Shown here in pieces: positions 1 to 9,805 of a stretch of 64,000 nt of DNA. Source of the DNA: Thermoplasmata archaeon (GTDB lineage Archaea > Thermoplasmatota > Thermoplasmata > Lutacidiplasmatales > UBA184); contig JAKIWI010000006.1 in the NCBI GenBank assembly GCA_022750115.1, positions 1-64,000 of the forward strand. Direction: 5' to 3'. Every line of letters starts with the position of its first letter. Positions within the stretch are counted from its first letter, which is position 1. The notes under the pieces were generated by a model. It was not told where the DNA came from. It made no database searches and saw nothing but the letters and a program-made list of their open reading frames with translations. A program made the translations under genes and the position numbers.

Positions 1-2455
1 AGTAGTTCGCCCCGTTGAACGCAAACGAATACACCGACGTGCTCGGGAGACCCACGGATTTGAAGATCTCCTTGTACACCCCGAACGACCCGGCCCATGC
101 GGTCTCGTTGATCGGCGCGATGACCGTCAGGTTGAGCTGGGCCCCACCGCCGGTGTAGCTCCCTAGGCCAGTTCCGTTCCAGTAGGTGATGGGGGGAATT
201 CCACCCGTGGTCACGACGATCGACGCATTCAGCGGGAAGTACCACGGCATCGCGGGGTACGGCATGCCGATCCCGTTGAAAATGAACCAGTCGTAGAACT
301 GGCCGCCATAGTTGATCGTCAGGTCGGATTGCGGAATCACCTGGGGCTCCAGCGAAAACTGGACGCCGAACTCGACCGAATAGTTCACGTCGACCGTCTT
401 AGGACCGGCCAGCTGGAGGTAGGGGTTGGTGCTGAGGATGGGGGACTCGATGGTCCGGTACGCGGAGGCCTGGGGCAACACCGTGAGGAGAACGCCGATG
501 TGCAGGGGCACGTTCGTCACTACGAGCGAGCTCGCGTTGCTCGCCGTCGGGTAGCCGTCGACTGTGACACCCCAGTGTGTCCCCGAGCTCAGGTTGTGTT
601 CGACAAACGTGAGGTTGGTCGTCGGGCCGCTGTAGAGGTAGGAGATCGAAATGTTGGTGCTACTATTGTAGTCGAAGATCGAGGTCGAGCCATTCAACCC
701 ACCGAACGCGTAGGTTTGCTCTTGCGGGAGAGTCGTCGCCGAGACCGGCGATCCCGAGGGCGCGATGGTGACGCTCGAGCTCCAGCCTTCGAACGCCGCG
801 CCAGCGGAGTACGGGCCGGGCATCACCGTGTAGCCAGTGTACTGGCTCGCCCAGTCGACGCCGTTCGTCGAGGTCGCCAACCACGAGCTGTAGCTGTCCA
901 GGAACGGGGCGCACGGCGGGCTGTAGCAGTAGCTATTGTTCAACCAAACAAACGCGACGTACGCAGTGGTTCCCGAGACTTTGATCGCAGGCGAGTAAAG
1001 ATTGTCGAAGTTCGAGGAGCTTCCAGGGGCCGCCACGGTCGAATTGGTCCACGTCGCCCCGCCGTTCGCCGAGTAGGAGGCGAAGATTCCGGTGTCGTAG
1101 TAGTAGACCCCGGCACTGGCGTTCAGGTAGGTTCCTGCGTAAGCCAGGTAGAGTCCCGCGGACCCGTAGGCGATTGAGGTTTCCGGGGTCATCTCCCAGG
1201 GATAGCTGTAGCTGTAGCCGTACTGGTCGTTGTAATCGTCAATGTAGGCGGTCTCGCCGATGCGGGGGGCGACCGTAACCGTCCCGCCCCACGTGGTCCC
1301 GTTTGTCGTCGAGCGTGCGACGACAATGTCCTGACCATAGTAGGCGGCAGGCGGGTAGGCGCAGTACTGGACGCAGGAGCGGTTCGTGGAGTAGGCGACC
1401 GCGACCGTTCCGTTGGCGTTGACCGCGATGCTCGGGGCGGACGACCAGTTCCCCATGCTCGCATTCTGCCCCGCCAACGTGTACGGTCCGTTCCACGTGG
1501 AGCCGCCGTTCGCGGAGTAGACGAGCTGGACGGAAAGCGCCGGAGAGTACTGGTAGGCGCCCGGCGGATACTTGTAGACCCCGGTCGGGTACAGCGCCGC
1601 GGTGGAGCTGTTCGCGGGCACGTGGATGTAGACGACGTAAATCGTCTGCCCGAACACCGCCATCTGAGGTCGGGCCACGCCGACGGCCCCAGGGATGAGG
1701 ACCGCCGGGGACCAGGTGGTGCCGTTGTTGGCGGAGTCTACGAAGGCGAGTGTGGCATTGGCAGAGTCGTTCCAGTCGGGTGGGAAGGACGGTTGTTTGC
1801 CGATAAGTCCAGTGGAATTGACCGTCTGGTTCGAGGCAACAAACGTGCCGTAGACAGCTCCCGATTCCCCCGTCCCGAACGCGGGCTCACTGGTCGACGG
1901 GTAGCGGCAGCTCACGTTTCCGATCAGCAACGGGGAAGTCCAGCTCGTTCCGTTGGTGGCCGAGTTCGACCACGCGATGTTGGTGACGGTCCACGAGGTG
2001 AGGTTGGGGGCGAGGGTCGTGTTGCACATCGGCCCGACCCGGGTGTAGGTGGAGTAGGCGAGTCCGAGGTTCCCGTTCGTGAGGGTCACGATCGACGGGT
2101 TCTGAATCTGGCTGAAACAGTAGTGGTAGTTCGCAAAGGTGTAGTTCGTCCAGTAGCACGGTTCCTGCGAGGGAGGAGCGGCACTGAGCTTCGTAGAATT
2201 GTAGACCGGCCCGACCGTCCCGTTCGACAGCCCGCCGGGGCGGGGTGCCAGGGCCACCGGTGGGGTAGCGTGGGACGGCGTCGGATGAAGACCGACCGAA
2301 TGCATACGGATGGCCGTCGGCTGTCCGACCGCCGGGTGCGAGGCAACGCTGGCGCCCGCGACGGGCAGGACGGAGAGGACCAACGCTAGGATGACCAGCG
2401 AGAGGGCCCAAGGCGCAGTTCGGCTAAGGGAGCTAGCGGGAACCCGGCCAGGCAT
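1..2455 (-). CDS. Secreted/surface protein with six degenerate Asp-box (BNR) repeats, sialidase-like propeller; C-terminus truncated by window edge
   Basis: Open minus-strand frame from ATG at 2455 (MPGRVPASSLSRTAPWALSLVILALVLSVLPVAGA, signal peptide) to the left edge. Asp-box-like motifs SATNGTSW, SANNGTTW, SANGGSTW, STTNGTTW, SANGGATW, STNGVDW. Not in the ORF track because it runs off the edge. Confidence 0.8.
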   Translation of the reverse strand, partial: MPGRVPASSLSRTAPWALSLVILALVLSVLPVAGASVASHPAVGQPTAIRMHSVGLHPTPSHATPPVALAPRPGGLSNGTVGPVYNSTKLSAAPPSQEPCYWTNYTFANYHYCFSQIQNPSIVTLTNGNLGLAYSTYTRVGPMCNTTLAPNLTSWTVTNIAWSNSATNGTSWTSPLLIGNVSCRYPSTSEPAFGTGESGAVYGTFVASNQTVNSTGLIGKQPSFPPDWNDSANATLAFVDSANNGTTWSPAVLIPGAVGVARPQMAVFGQTIYVVYIHVPANSSTAALYPTGVYKYPPGAYQYSPALSVQLVYSANGGSTWNGPYTLAGQNASMGNWSSAPSIAVNANGTVAVAYSTNRSCVQYCAYPPAAYYGQDIVVARSTTNGTTWGGTVTVAPRIGETAYIDDYNDQYGYSYSYPWEMTPETSIAYGSAGLYLAYAGTYLNASAGVYYYDTGIFASYSANGGATWTNSTVAAPGSSSNFDNLYSPAIKVSGTTAYVAFVWLNNSYCYSPPCAPFLDSYSSWLATSTNGVDWASQYTGYTVMPGPYSAGAAFEGWSSSVTIAPSGSPVSATTLPQEQTYAFGGLNGSTSIFDYNSSTNISISYLYSGPTTNLTFVEHNLSSGTHWGVTVDGYPTASNASSLVVTNVPLHIGVLLTVLPQASAYRTIESPILSTNPYLQLAGPKTVDVNYSVEFGVQFSLEPQVIPQSDLTINYGGQFYDWFIFNGIGMPYPAMPWYFPLNASIVVTTGGIPPITYWNGTGLGSYTGGGAQLNLTVIAPINETAWAGSFGVYKEIFKSVGLPSTSVYSFAFNGANY

Positions 2456-2776
2456 AGCGCGCCGACCGTGTTTACCCATAAAAACCTTTATACCAGAATC
2501 CCGGGGCAAGAGTCCGCGCACCGGCCGTCGGAGAGCGGGAGTTCCCGTTGTCGCGAAATGGGCCCGCGGGCGCACCTTGGGGTGTTTATATGGAGTGGGC
2601 GCGGGCGCCTACGCCCAGCTTGGCTCGTAAAATCCCCCCGCGGGGTGCCGGTTGGGCAGGCCCGAGAGCCCGAAAATCGCGGGGGTCCATAGATTGCCGT
2701 CGGAGGACCCCCTCGCCCCGAAGGCGTTCGCCGGGACGCAGCCGTGAGAACGGAATCGATTTGAACGCGGGCCCCC

Positions 2777-3016
2777 GTGGACGCGGTGATGTCGCCCGCG
2801 GTCGCCGCCGCCGCCCATGGGGGTCACGGTATCCACGCGCCCAACTCGATCTCGATTCCCTGGGTTCTCGCGGCCTCGCTGCTGATGGGGCTCGGGGTCT
2901 TCCTGATCAGCGCCTGGATCATCACCTTCGACTACCTCTACTTCGTCGGGTTTGTGGTGTTGGCCGTCGGATTCCTCATGACGTTCGACCAGCGCATGGG
3001 CTCGGACCACGCATAG
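2777..3016 (+). CDS. Small membrane protein (2-3 TM)
   Basis: 79 aa ORF with hydrophobic segments (IPWVLAASLLMGLGVFLISAWIITFDYLYFVGFVVLAVGFLM), just upstream of isopentenyl phosphate kinase. Confidence 0.6.
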   Translation: MDAVMSPAVAAAAHGGHGIHAPNSISIPWVLAASLLMGLGVFLISAWIITFDYLYFVGFVVLAVGFLMTFDQRMGSDHA

Positions 3017-3023
3017 GCGGCCT

Positions 3024-3845
3024 TTGGTGGAGACGCCCGCAGAGCCCCCAGCGCCCGGCCTCAGCGTCGTCAAGCTCGGGGGTTCGGTCCTCACCTGGAA
3101 GCGGGAGCGCGAGTCGCTCCGACCGAAGATCCTCGCGCGACTGAGCGCCGAGCTCGCGACCGCGACGGGGCCCGTGGTGCTCTTGCATGGCGCCGGCTCG
3201 TTCGGCCATCCGGGCGCGCGGAGGTTCCGGCTCGCCGAAGCTCCGGGCGGTTCCGACACGCCTCGCGAACGCGCTCGGGGAGCGGCCGTCGTCTCACGCG
3301 AGGTCCGACGGCTGCACGGCGCCGTCCTCCACGCCCTGGTCGATGCGGGCGTCTCGCCATGGTCGATCCCCGCCGCGGGGGTCGCCCGGAACCGAGGAGG
3401 GGCGCCGGTGCAGATCGACTCCGCCCCGTTCGCCGACGCGCTCGCCGCGGGCGTGACTCCGGTTTCGTTCGGCGACGTCGTCCGGGACGACTCCTGGGAG
3501 TTTTCCATCCTCTCGGCGGACGCGCTCGCGCTCGCGCTCGCGCGCGACCTGCGGGCCGCCCGCGTTCTGTTCGTCAGCGACGTAGGGGGAGTCTTCGAGC
3601 CGACCGCCAAGGGGCGGCGCGTGGCCGTCCCGGTGGTGACCCGCGAGCTCGTTACCCGATTGCGGCCGACCCCGGGAGTCCCGGACGTGACCGGAGGAAT
3701 CCGTGGAAAGGCGGAGGCGATGCTCGCCATCGCCGACGCCGGGGTCGACGCCGGACTTATTAGCGGACTCTCGGATGGGGCGCTCTCGCGAGCGTTGAAG
3801 GGGGAGCGGGTCTACGGGAGCTGGGTCGCGGGCACGCGCCGCTAA
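3024..3845 (+). CDS. Isopentenyl phosphate kinase
   Basis: Amino acid kinase fold: VVKLGGSVLTWK, HGAGSFGH, FVSDVGGVFEP, DVTGGIRGKAEAML. TTG 3024 or GTG 3027 start. Followed by type 2 IPP isomerase. Confidence 0.92.
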   Translation: MVETPAEPPAPGLSVVKLGGSVLTWKRERESLRPKILARLSAELATATGPVVLLHGAGSFGHPGARRFRLAEAPGGSDTPRERARGAAVVSREVRRLHGAVLHALVDAGVSPWSIPAAGVARNRGGAPVQIDSAPFADALAAGVTPVSFGDVVRDDSWEFSILSADALALALARDLRAARVLFVSDVGGVFEPTAKGRRVAVPVVTRELVTRLRPTPGVPDVTGGIRGKAEAMLAIADAGVDAGLISGLSDGALSRALKGERVYGSWVAGTRR

Positions 3846-3888
3846 GGCCCCCGCCCCGCCGCCGGCTCCTCAACCGGGCGGCCTCGAC

Positions 3889-4938
3889 CTGTCGCACCGG
3901 AAGGCCGATCACGTCAAGGTCGTCCTCGGGCAGGATGTCGAGGGACGCTATCGGTACTGGAACGACATCCAGATCGTCCACAACGCCCTTCCCGAGGTCG
4001 ATTTCGACGAGGTCGACCCGTCGATCGAGCTGTTCGGCCACCGACTGCGCGCCCCGCTCGTCATCACCGGGATGACGGGTGGTTTCCCGGATGCGAAGAA
4101 GATCAACGACAACCTCGCCCGCGCCGCCGCGGCCGTCGGCGTCGCGATGGGGGTCGGGAGCGAACGAGCCGCGATCCTGAAAGGCCAGTTCCCGGAGAGC
4201 TACTCGACCGTCTCCCACCACGCCGTCCCGCTCAAGTTCGCCAACATCGGCGCCCCGCAGATCATCCCGCAGGGGGCGGACGAGCCCGTCGTCACGGTCG
4301 AAGAGGCGCGCGCGGCGATGGACTTGATCGGGGCGGACCTCCTCGCGATCCACCTCAACTTCCTGCAGGAGATGGTCCAGCCCGAGGGCGACCGGAAGTC
4401 CCGCGGCGCAACCGCGGAGATCGGCCGTCTCGCGCACTTCCTCCCCGTGTTCGTCAAGGAGACCGGGGCCGGGATCTCCCGATCCGTGGCCGAGCGCCTC
4501 CGCGACCAGGGGGTCCGTGGGTTCGATGTGAGCGGGACGGGGGGCACCTCGTTCGCCGCGGTCGAGCATCACCGGGCCGTCGAGAAAGGAGCCATGCGCG
4601 AAGCGCGGGTCGGCCGAACGTTCTGGGACTGGGGGATCCCTTCCCCGGTGTCGGTTCGCGAACTCGTCCCCCTCGGCCTCCCCGTCATTGCGAGCGGGGG
4701 CATCCGCTCCGGGCTCGACGTCGCCCGTGCGCTGGTCCTCGGAGCATCGGCGGCGGGAACGGCTGGCGGGATCCTCCGCGCCGCCTCCACGGGTTACGCC
4801 GAGACGAAGACCGAGCTCGAGCACATCGTCCACGAGCTGAAGGTCGCGATGTTCCTCAGCGGGTGCCGCACCGTGCGCGAGATGCAACGGGCCCCGTACG
4901 TCCTGACGGGGGAAACGCGTCTTTGGCTCACGCACTGA
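3889..4938 (+). CDS. fni: Type 2 (FMN-dependent) isopentenyl-diphosphate delta-isomerase; start codon uncertain
   Basis: SHRKADHVKVVL, LVITGMTGG, SGTGGTSFAAVE, IASGGIRSGLDVARAL. The conserved N-terminus extends upstream of the first ATG/GTG/TTG (4072); CTG 3889 is the nearest plausible start. Confidence 0.9.
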   Translation: MSHRKADHVKVVLGQDVEGRYRYWNDIQIVHNALPEVDFDEVDPSIELFGHRLRAPLVITGMTGGFPDAKKINDNLARAAAAVGVAMGVGSERAAILKGQFPESYSTVSHHAVPLKFANIGAPQIIPQGADEPVVTVEEARAAMDLIGADLLAIHLNFLQEMVQPEGDRKSRGATAEIGRLAHFLPVFVKETGAGISRSVAERLRDQGVRGFDVSGTGGTSFAAVEHHRAVEKGAMREARVGRTFWDWGIPSPVSVRELVPLGLPVIASGGIRSGLDVARALVLGASAAGTAGGILRAASTGYAETKTELEHIVHELKVAMFLSGCRTVREMQRAPYVLTGETRLWLTH

Positions 4939-6443
4939 CCCCGGCGGAGCGCCGTCAGGCGAAGCTCGATTTCGCCCGCGCCACCGGTTCGGCCGTTCCG
5001 TCGAACGTGGCGTTCGCGCACGACCTGGATGGCGCCGGGCAGTCGAGTTGGAAGGACGGGGGGCCGCTCCGCAAGCCGACCCGCAGCCTGTCCGGTGTCG
5101 CAGTCGTGGCGGTGATGACCGCCCCGGCGGCCTGCCCCCACGGTCGGTGCACCTACTGTCCCGGCGGCCTCGAGCGTGGCACGCCCCAAAGTTACACGGG
5201 GGAGGAGCCGAGCGCGCTCCGCGGGGCCCAGTTCCAGTGGGACGCCCGGCAGATCACCGAGCACCGTCTCGCGACGTTGACCGCCATCGGCCATCCGACC
5301 TCGAAGGTCGAGGTGATCGTGATGGGGGGGACGTTCCCCGCCCGGCCCCGGGCGTACCAGGCGACCGTGTTCCAGGGAATCTTCGACGGCCTGAACGGCG
5401 GCCCGTCGTCCTCGCTCTCGGAGGCTCACGAACGGAACGAGACCGCGGAGCACCGTTGCGTCGGGCTCACCGTGGAAACCCGGCCAGACTGGTGTGGCCC
5501 GTCGATCCTGCCGTGGCTGCTGAGCTCGGGGGTCACGCGGGTTGAGCTCGGCGTGGAGACGCTGACCGATGAGGTCCTGCTGGCGGTCAACCGGGCGCAC
5601 CGGTCGGGCGACGTCCAGACGGCGACCCGGTCGGCGCGCGATGCCGGGCTGAAGGTGGTGTACCACTGGATGCTGGGCCTTCCCGGAATGGATCCCGAGC
5701 GGGACCTCGCGGAGTTCGCTCGCCTGTTCGAGGACCCGTCGTTCCGCCCGGACATGCTGAAGATCTACCCGACCCTCGTGATCGCGGGTACCGAGCTTCA
5801 CGACGACTGGACCGCCGGGCGCTACGAGCCGTACGACACCGAGACCGCGGCGAACCTCATCGCCCGGATGAAGCGGATCGTCCCCCCCTGGGTTCGGATC
5901 CAGAGAATCCAGCGGGACATCCCCGCTCGGCTGATCGCGGCGGGGGTCCGGGCCGGCAACCTGCGGGAGCTCGCGGTCCAGAAGCTCGCCGAAGAGGGTG
6001 GACGCTGTCGCTGCCTCCGATGCCGCGAGCCCGGACGATCCGTGTCCCCCGATCCGGAGAAGTTCACCCCCACCGAAACCTGGTACGATGCGTCGGGCGG
6101 TCGCGAGTGTTTCCTCGCCTTCGAGGACCCGGAGTCCGACACGGTGGCGGGGTTCCTGCGGCTGCGCTTCCCTTCCAACGACCCCGAGCGGATGCTCGAC
6201 GGACCCGTCATCCGGGAGCTGAAGGTCCTGGGCCGGTCGACCCCGGTGGGTCACGAGGCGACCGAGGGCGGCTACCAGCACCGTGGATTCGGGCGCGCGC
6301 TCCTTCAGAGAGCCGAAGCGATCGCGCGGGAAGACGGTGCGAACTCGCTCCGGGTGACCGCGGCGGTCGGGACCCGGCCGTACTACCGGTCGCTGGGTTT
6401 CGGGCCGCAGGGCGCCCATCTCGCGAAACCGCTTTTCCCCTGA
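4923..6443 (+). CDS. elp3: Elp3-like tRNA uridine(34) acetyltransferase / radical SAM enzyme
   Basis: Radical SAM motif CPHGRCTYC, VETRPDW, C-terminal GNAT motif (HRGFGRALLQRAEAIAREDG ... YYRSLGF). TTG 4923 is the likely start. Confidence 0.93.
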   Translation: MAHALTPAERRQAKLDFARATGSAVPSNVAFAHDLDGAGQSSWKDGGPLRKPTRSLSGVAVVAVMTAPAACPHGRCTYCPGGLERGTPQSYTGEEPSALRGAQFQWDARQITEHRLATLTAIGHPTSKVEVIVMGGTFPARPRAYQATVFQGIFDGLNGGPSSSLSEAHERNETAEHRCVGLTVETRPDWCGPSILPWLLSSGVTRVELGVETLTDEVLLAVNRAHRSGDVQTATRSARDAGLKVVYHWMLGLPGMDPERDLAEFARLFEDPSFRPDMLKIYPTLVIAGTELHDDWTAGRYEPYDTETAANLIARMKRIVPPWVRIQRIQRDIPARLIAAGVRAGNLRELAVQKLAEEGGRCRCLRCREPGRSVSPDPEKFTPTETWYDASGGRECFLAFEDPESDTVAGFLRLRFPSNDPERMLDGPVIRELKVLGRSTPVGHEATEGGYQHRGFGRALLQRAEAIAREDGANSLRVTAAVGTRPYYRSLGFGPQGAHLAKPLFP

Positions 6444-6535
6444 CGCAACCGGGGCTCGCCGGAGCGAGTTCCCGGCGAGGTTTCTTTAGTAAGGGTTATC
6501 CCCCCATCCTTCTCCGCCGAACCCGAGTGACCCAC

Positions 6536-7738
6536 ATGCCCCGCAACATCCAGGTCGAACCGCTCCGCACCGTCCACATCGAGGACCAAGAGGTCGAGCT
6601 GGTCGAGCGGAAGGGGCTCGGGCACCCGGACTCGATCGCGGACGGCGTCTCCGAGAGCGTCAGTCGTGCGCTCTCGCGCCTCTACCTCGACGAGTTCGGC
6701 CGGATCCTCCACCACAACACCGACGAGACCCAGGTCGTCGGCGGGGCGAGCGAACCGAAGTTCGGCGGCGGGAAGCTCACGAACCCGATCTACATCCTCC
6801 TCGTGGGCCGCGCGACGACCGAGGTCGACGGCGAGAAGCTCCCCTACCGCCAGGTCGCGGTCGACGCCGCGAAGGCCTACGTCCAGTCGGTCTGCTCCCA
6901 CCTCGACGTGGAGAAGCAGGTCGAGTTCGACTGCCGGATCGGCCAGGGGTCGGTCGACCTGCGCGGGGTGTTCAACGACAAGGAGAAGGCGGTCCTCTCG
7001 AACGACACGTCGTTCGGGGTCGGCTTTGCCCCGTATTCCGACACGGAACGATTGGTCCTCGAGTCGGAGCGGTTCCTCACGACGAAGCTGAAGAAGAAGT
7101 TGAGCGCGCTCGGCGAGGACGTCAAGGTGATGGGCTACCGACAGAAGGACGCCATCCGACTCACCGTCGCGGCCGCGCTCGTCGACAGCGAGATCGCCAA
7201 CCCGAAGGAGTACCAGTCCGTCTGCGACGAGATCCGCGACAAGCTCGCGGACCAGGCGGCGAAGCTGACGAACCGCGAGGTCCACATCGACGTCAACACC
7301 GCCGACGACCCCGAACTCGGCCGCTTCTACCTCACCGTCACCGGACTCTCGATGGAGGCCGGCGACGACGGCTCCGTCGGACGGGGGAACCGCGCGAACG
7401 GCCTCATCACCCCGTGCCGCCCGATGAGCCTCGAGGCGTCGGCCGGGAAGAACCCGGTCAACCACGTCGGGAAGATCTACAACCTGCTCGGCATCCAGAT
7501 CGCGCAAGAGATCGTCAAGGAGGCCGGCGGGAACGTCAAAGAGGTCCACGTCCGGATCCTCTCGCAGATCGGGAAACCGGTCGACCAGCCCCAGGTCGCG
7601 AGCCTCCAGATCCTACCCGCGACCGGGGTCAAGCTCTCGAAGGTCCAGCGCGACGCCGAGGCGTGCGCGCAGCGCTGCTTCGACGAGATCGGCACGATCC
7701 CCCAGAAGCTCCTCACGGGGAAGCTGAGCGTCTTCTAG
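6536..7738 (+). CDS. mat: Archaeal-type S-adenosylmethionine synthetase
   Basis: [76 protein letters not shown]. Confidence 0.96.
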   Translation: MPRNIQVEPLRTVHIEDQEVELVERKGLGHPDSIADGVSESVSRALSRLYLDEFGRILHHNTDETQVVGGASEPKFGGGKLTNPIYILLVGRATTEVDGEKLPYRQVAVDAAKAYVQSVCSHLDVEKQVEFDCRIGQGSVDLRGVFNDKEKAVLSNDTSFGVGFAPYSDTERLVLESERFLTTKLKKKLSALGEDVKVMGYRQKDAIRLTVAAALVDSEIANPKEYQSVCDEIRDKLADQAAKLTNREVHIDVNTADDPELGRFYLTVTGLSMEAGDDGSVGRGNRANGLITPCRPMSLEASAGKNPVNHVGKIYNLLGIQIAQEIVKEAGGNVKEVHVRILSQIGKPVDQPQVASLQILPATGVKLSKVQRDAEACAQRCFDEIGTIPQKLLTGKLSVF

Positions 7739-7757
7739 GGCCGCCCGGGCTCGCCGC

Positions 7758-8723
7758 CTAGAACTGGTCGCCGCGGTGACAGACGAACCTCGGGTCCGCC
7801 GCGACTTCCGAGGCGGAGCGCTCCCCGCGGGCCATTCGATGGAGCGGCCGCGCCATGAGGGTCAGGTGGCTCAGCGGGTACACCGCGTAGCCCCGCGAGC
7901 TCAGCTCGGCGCGGTGGTCCCAGCCGAAACTCGTTGAGCCGAAGGCGAGCCACTGGCCCGCGGCCTCCCGTTCGATCGCGGCGATCATCGCGCCGGAGTC
8001 CGCAGGGTCCTCGACGACGACCTCGTGGGCTTCGACCGTCGTCAGTTCGGTCGTGAGGTTGGCGTAGCCGACCGCGCGACCGGACTTCATGAGCATACGG
8101 TAGCTCGACGCCGGACGCCAGCCCAGGCGGTGCTTCAGGCGGAACGACCCGGGCCATCGTGGGACGAACCCGAACCGGTCGCGGGTGGCGGCCGACAGGA
8201 TCTGCTCGAGGCGCGCGAAATCTGGGACCTTGGCCCTCCGCCAGGAAACTCCGGGCGGCAGCCGGCGCCGAACGGTCGACGGAATCTTTCGGAGCGACGA
8301 CGGAGCCGAGTAGACGTCCCGGTAGCCGAGTTTCTCGTACAGTCGGTGGGCTCCCCAGGAGCGGCGGGTCCAGAGGAACGACCACGGGCGACCGAGGGCC
8401 GCCTCCCGACGGTGCAACTCGACGAGGAGGCGACGGGCGAGGCCCCGCCCCCCGGCATCGGGGCGGGTGAGGACGTCGGAGATGCCAAGGACCGTCCGGG
8501 TTTCGCCGCCTCCTCGCCAAGGGAGCGCCAGCGTCTCGACGCGGGAGAGGAGTTCGCCGCCCTCGACGGCGTACACTCCGAAATAGTCCGTCGCCGGGAA
8601 CCCCTCCCGCCGAAGCCGCCGCACGAAGGCGACATCCTGAGGGGCTTCCCGGTCGAGCCAACGCATCGCCGCGACCTGAGGATGCAACGCGGAGGGGAGT
8701 TCGTCGAAGTCGAGGATCTGCAA
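7758..8723 (-). CDS. GNAT family N-acetyltransferase
   Basis: Acetyl-CoA binding segment VLTRPDAGGRGLARRLLVELHRRE, followed by RLYEKLGYRDVYSAPSSL. Confidence 0.8.
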   Translation of the reverse strand: MQILDFDELPSALHPQVAAMRWLDREAPQDVAFVRRLRREGFPATDYFGVYAVEGGELLSRVETLALPWRGGGETRTVLGISDVLTRPDAGGRGLARRLLVELHRREAALGRPWSFLWTRRSWGAHRLYEKLGYRDVYSAPSSLRKIPSTVRRRLPPGVSWRRAKVPDFARLEQILSAATRDRFGFVPRWPGSFRLKHRLGWRPASSYRMLMKSGRAVGYANLTTELTTVEAHEVVVEDPADSGAMIAAIEREAAGQWLAFGSTSFGWDHRAELSSRGYAVYPLSHLTLMARPLHRMARGERSASEVAADPRFVCHRGDQF

Positions 8724-8872
8724 CGCCCGCGCCCGGTCGGCCGGACGCCGGGGCGGCTACATAGGCGCTCGGCGGGTCGTCGCGGGAACGCGACTCCGCA
8801 TCGGACCGCAGTCACGCCTCAAATACCGGGAGCCGGCGTACCTTCGGGCACGGGCCCCCGAGGCCCCGTCCC

Positions 8873-9805
8873 GTGGACCCGAACCTCATCGCCGAACTGT
8901 TGGTCGCCGCCATCGGCGTCATCGCGCTCGCCGCGGGGCTCCTTTGGATCTTGCGGCGACGCCTCAACGCGCGGATCGCCGCCCTCCGCTCCCAACTGGG
9001 CGATTCTCCCGAATTCACCGACGACCGGTCGTACAACCTCCTCCGGATCGCGCGGTCCGAGGCGGACGTGCTGGCCCGCCAGGGAGTCGACGTGCAAGCC
9101 GCCCGGGAGATCCTCGCAGAGGCGGACGCGGCGCTCCGCCGCCGCGACTTCGATGGGGCGCTCTCCGCCGCCCGCCGCGCCCACGATCTGCTCGTGCGGC
9201 TGCGCGAGGGGCCCTCGATCCCGAACCGCATGCCGCCGGCCTCCCGCTCCATGACGTCCACTCCCCCGCAACGGGACCCCGCCTCGACGCCGAACGCGCC
9301 GTTTGTCGACGCGTCCCCGGGCCCGGCTCCCTCGGCCGGCGACGCCCCCGTCACGCCGGCGCCGAGACTCGCGAAGAACCGCGCGGAATCCCACTTCCAG
9401 ATCCGCCTGCTCGGCGAGGAGATCGCTCGCGGCGCACCCGAGGGTGCCCCGACGGGCGCCCTCGCCGAAGCCCAACGGGGGGCGGCCGACGCGCAACACG
9501 CCTACGACGCGGGAGAGTACACGGAAGCGCTCAAACTGGCCCTGCGAACCCGACGGCGTCTGGGTGCGCCGATCGAGAGCCTCCCCGCGCCGACGACCCG
9601 GATCCCGCCGACCCCCGCCCCCGTCGCCCCGAGCGGTCCTTCGGGGACCGAGCCGTGCGCCACGTGCGGTCGCCCCCTGAAGCTCTCGGACCGGTTCTGC
9701 CGGGCCTGCGGTGCCACCCGCTCCCCGACCACCTGTCCGAAGTGTTCCACACCGCTCGAGCCGGGGGACCGCTACTGCGCCGGCTGCGGCGCAGCCGTCG
9801 CCTAG
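8873..9805 (+). CDS. N-terminal TM protein with two C-terminal zinc ribbons
   Basis: LIAELLVAAIGVIALAAGLLWIL; coiled middle region; CATCGRPLKLSDRFCRACG and CPKCSTPLEPGDRYCAGCG. Confidence 0.75.
   Translation: MDPNLIAELLVAAIGVIALAAGLLWILRRRLNARIAALRSQLGDSPEFTDDRSYNLLRIARSEADVLARQGVDVQAAREILAEADAALRRRDFDGALSAARRAHDLLVRLREGPSIPNRMPPASRSMTSTPPQRDPASTPNAPFVDASPGPAPSAGDAPVTPAPRLAKNRAESHFQIRLLGEEIARGAPEGAPTGALAEAQRGAADAQHAYDAGEYTEALKLALRTRRRLGAPIESLPAPTTRIPPTPAPVAPSGPSGTEPCATCGRPLKLSDRFCRACGATRSPTTCPKCSTPLEPGDRYCAGCGAAVA

Noticed and set aside
4794-6419. 541-aa minus-strand ORF opposite elp3, and similar long ORFs opposite metK, uvrB, lhr and purQ/moaA
   Set aside because: High GC codon-third-position bias leaves long antisense frames open; compositions are Arg/Gly/Asp-rich with no family motifs, while the opposite strand carries clear enzymes.
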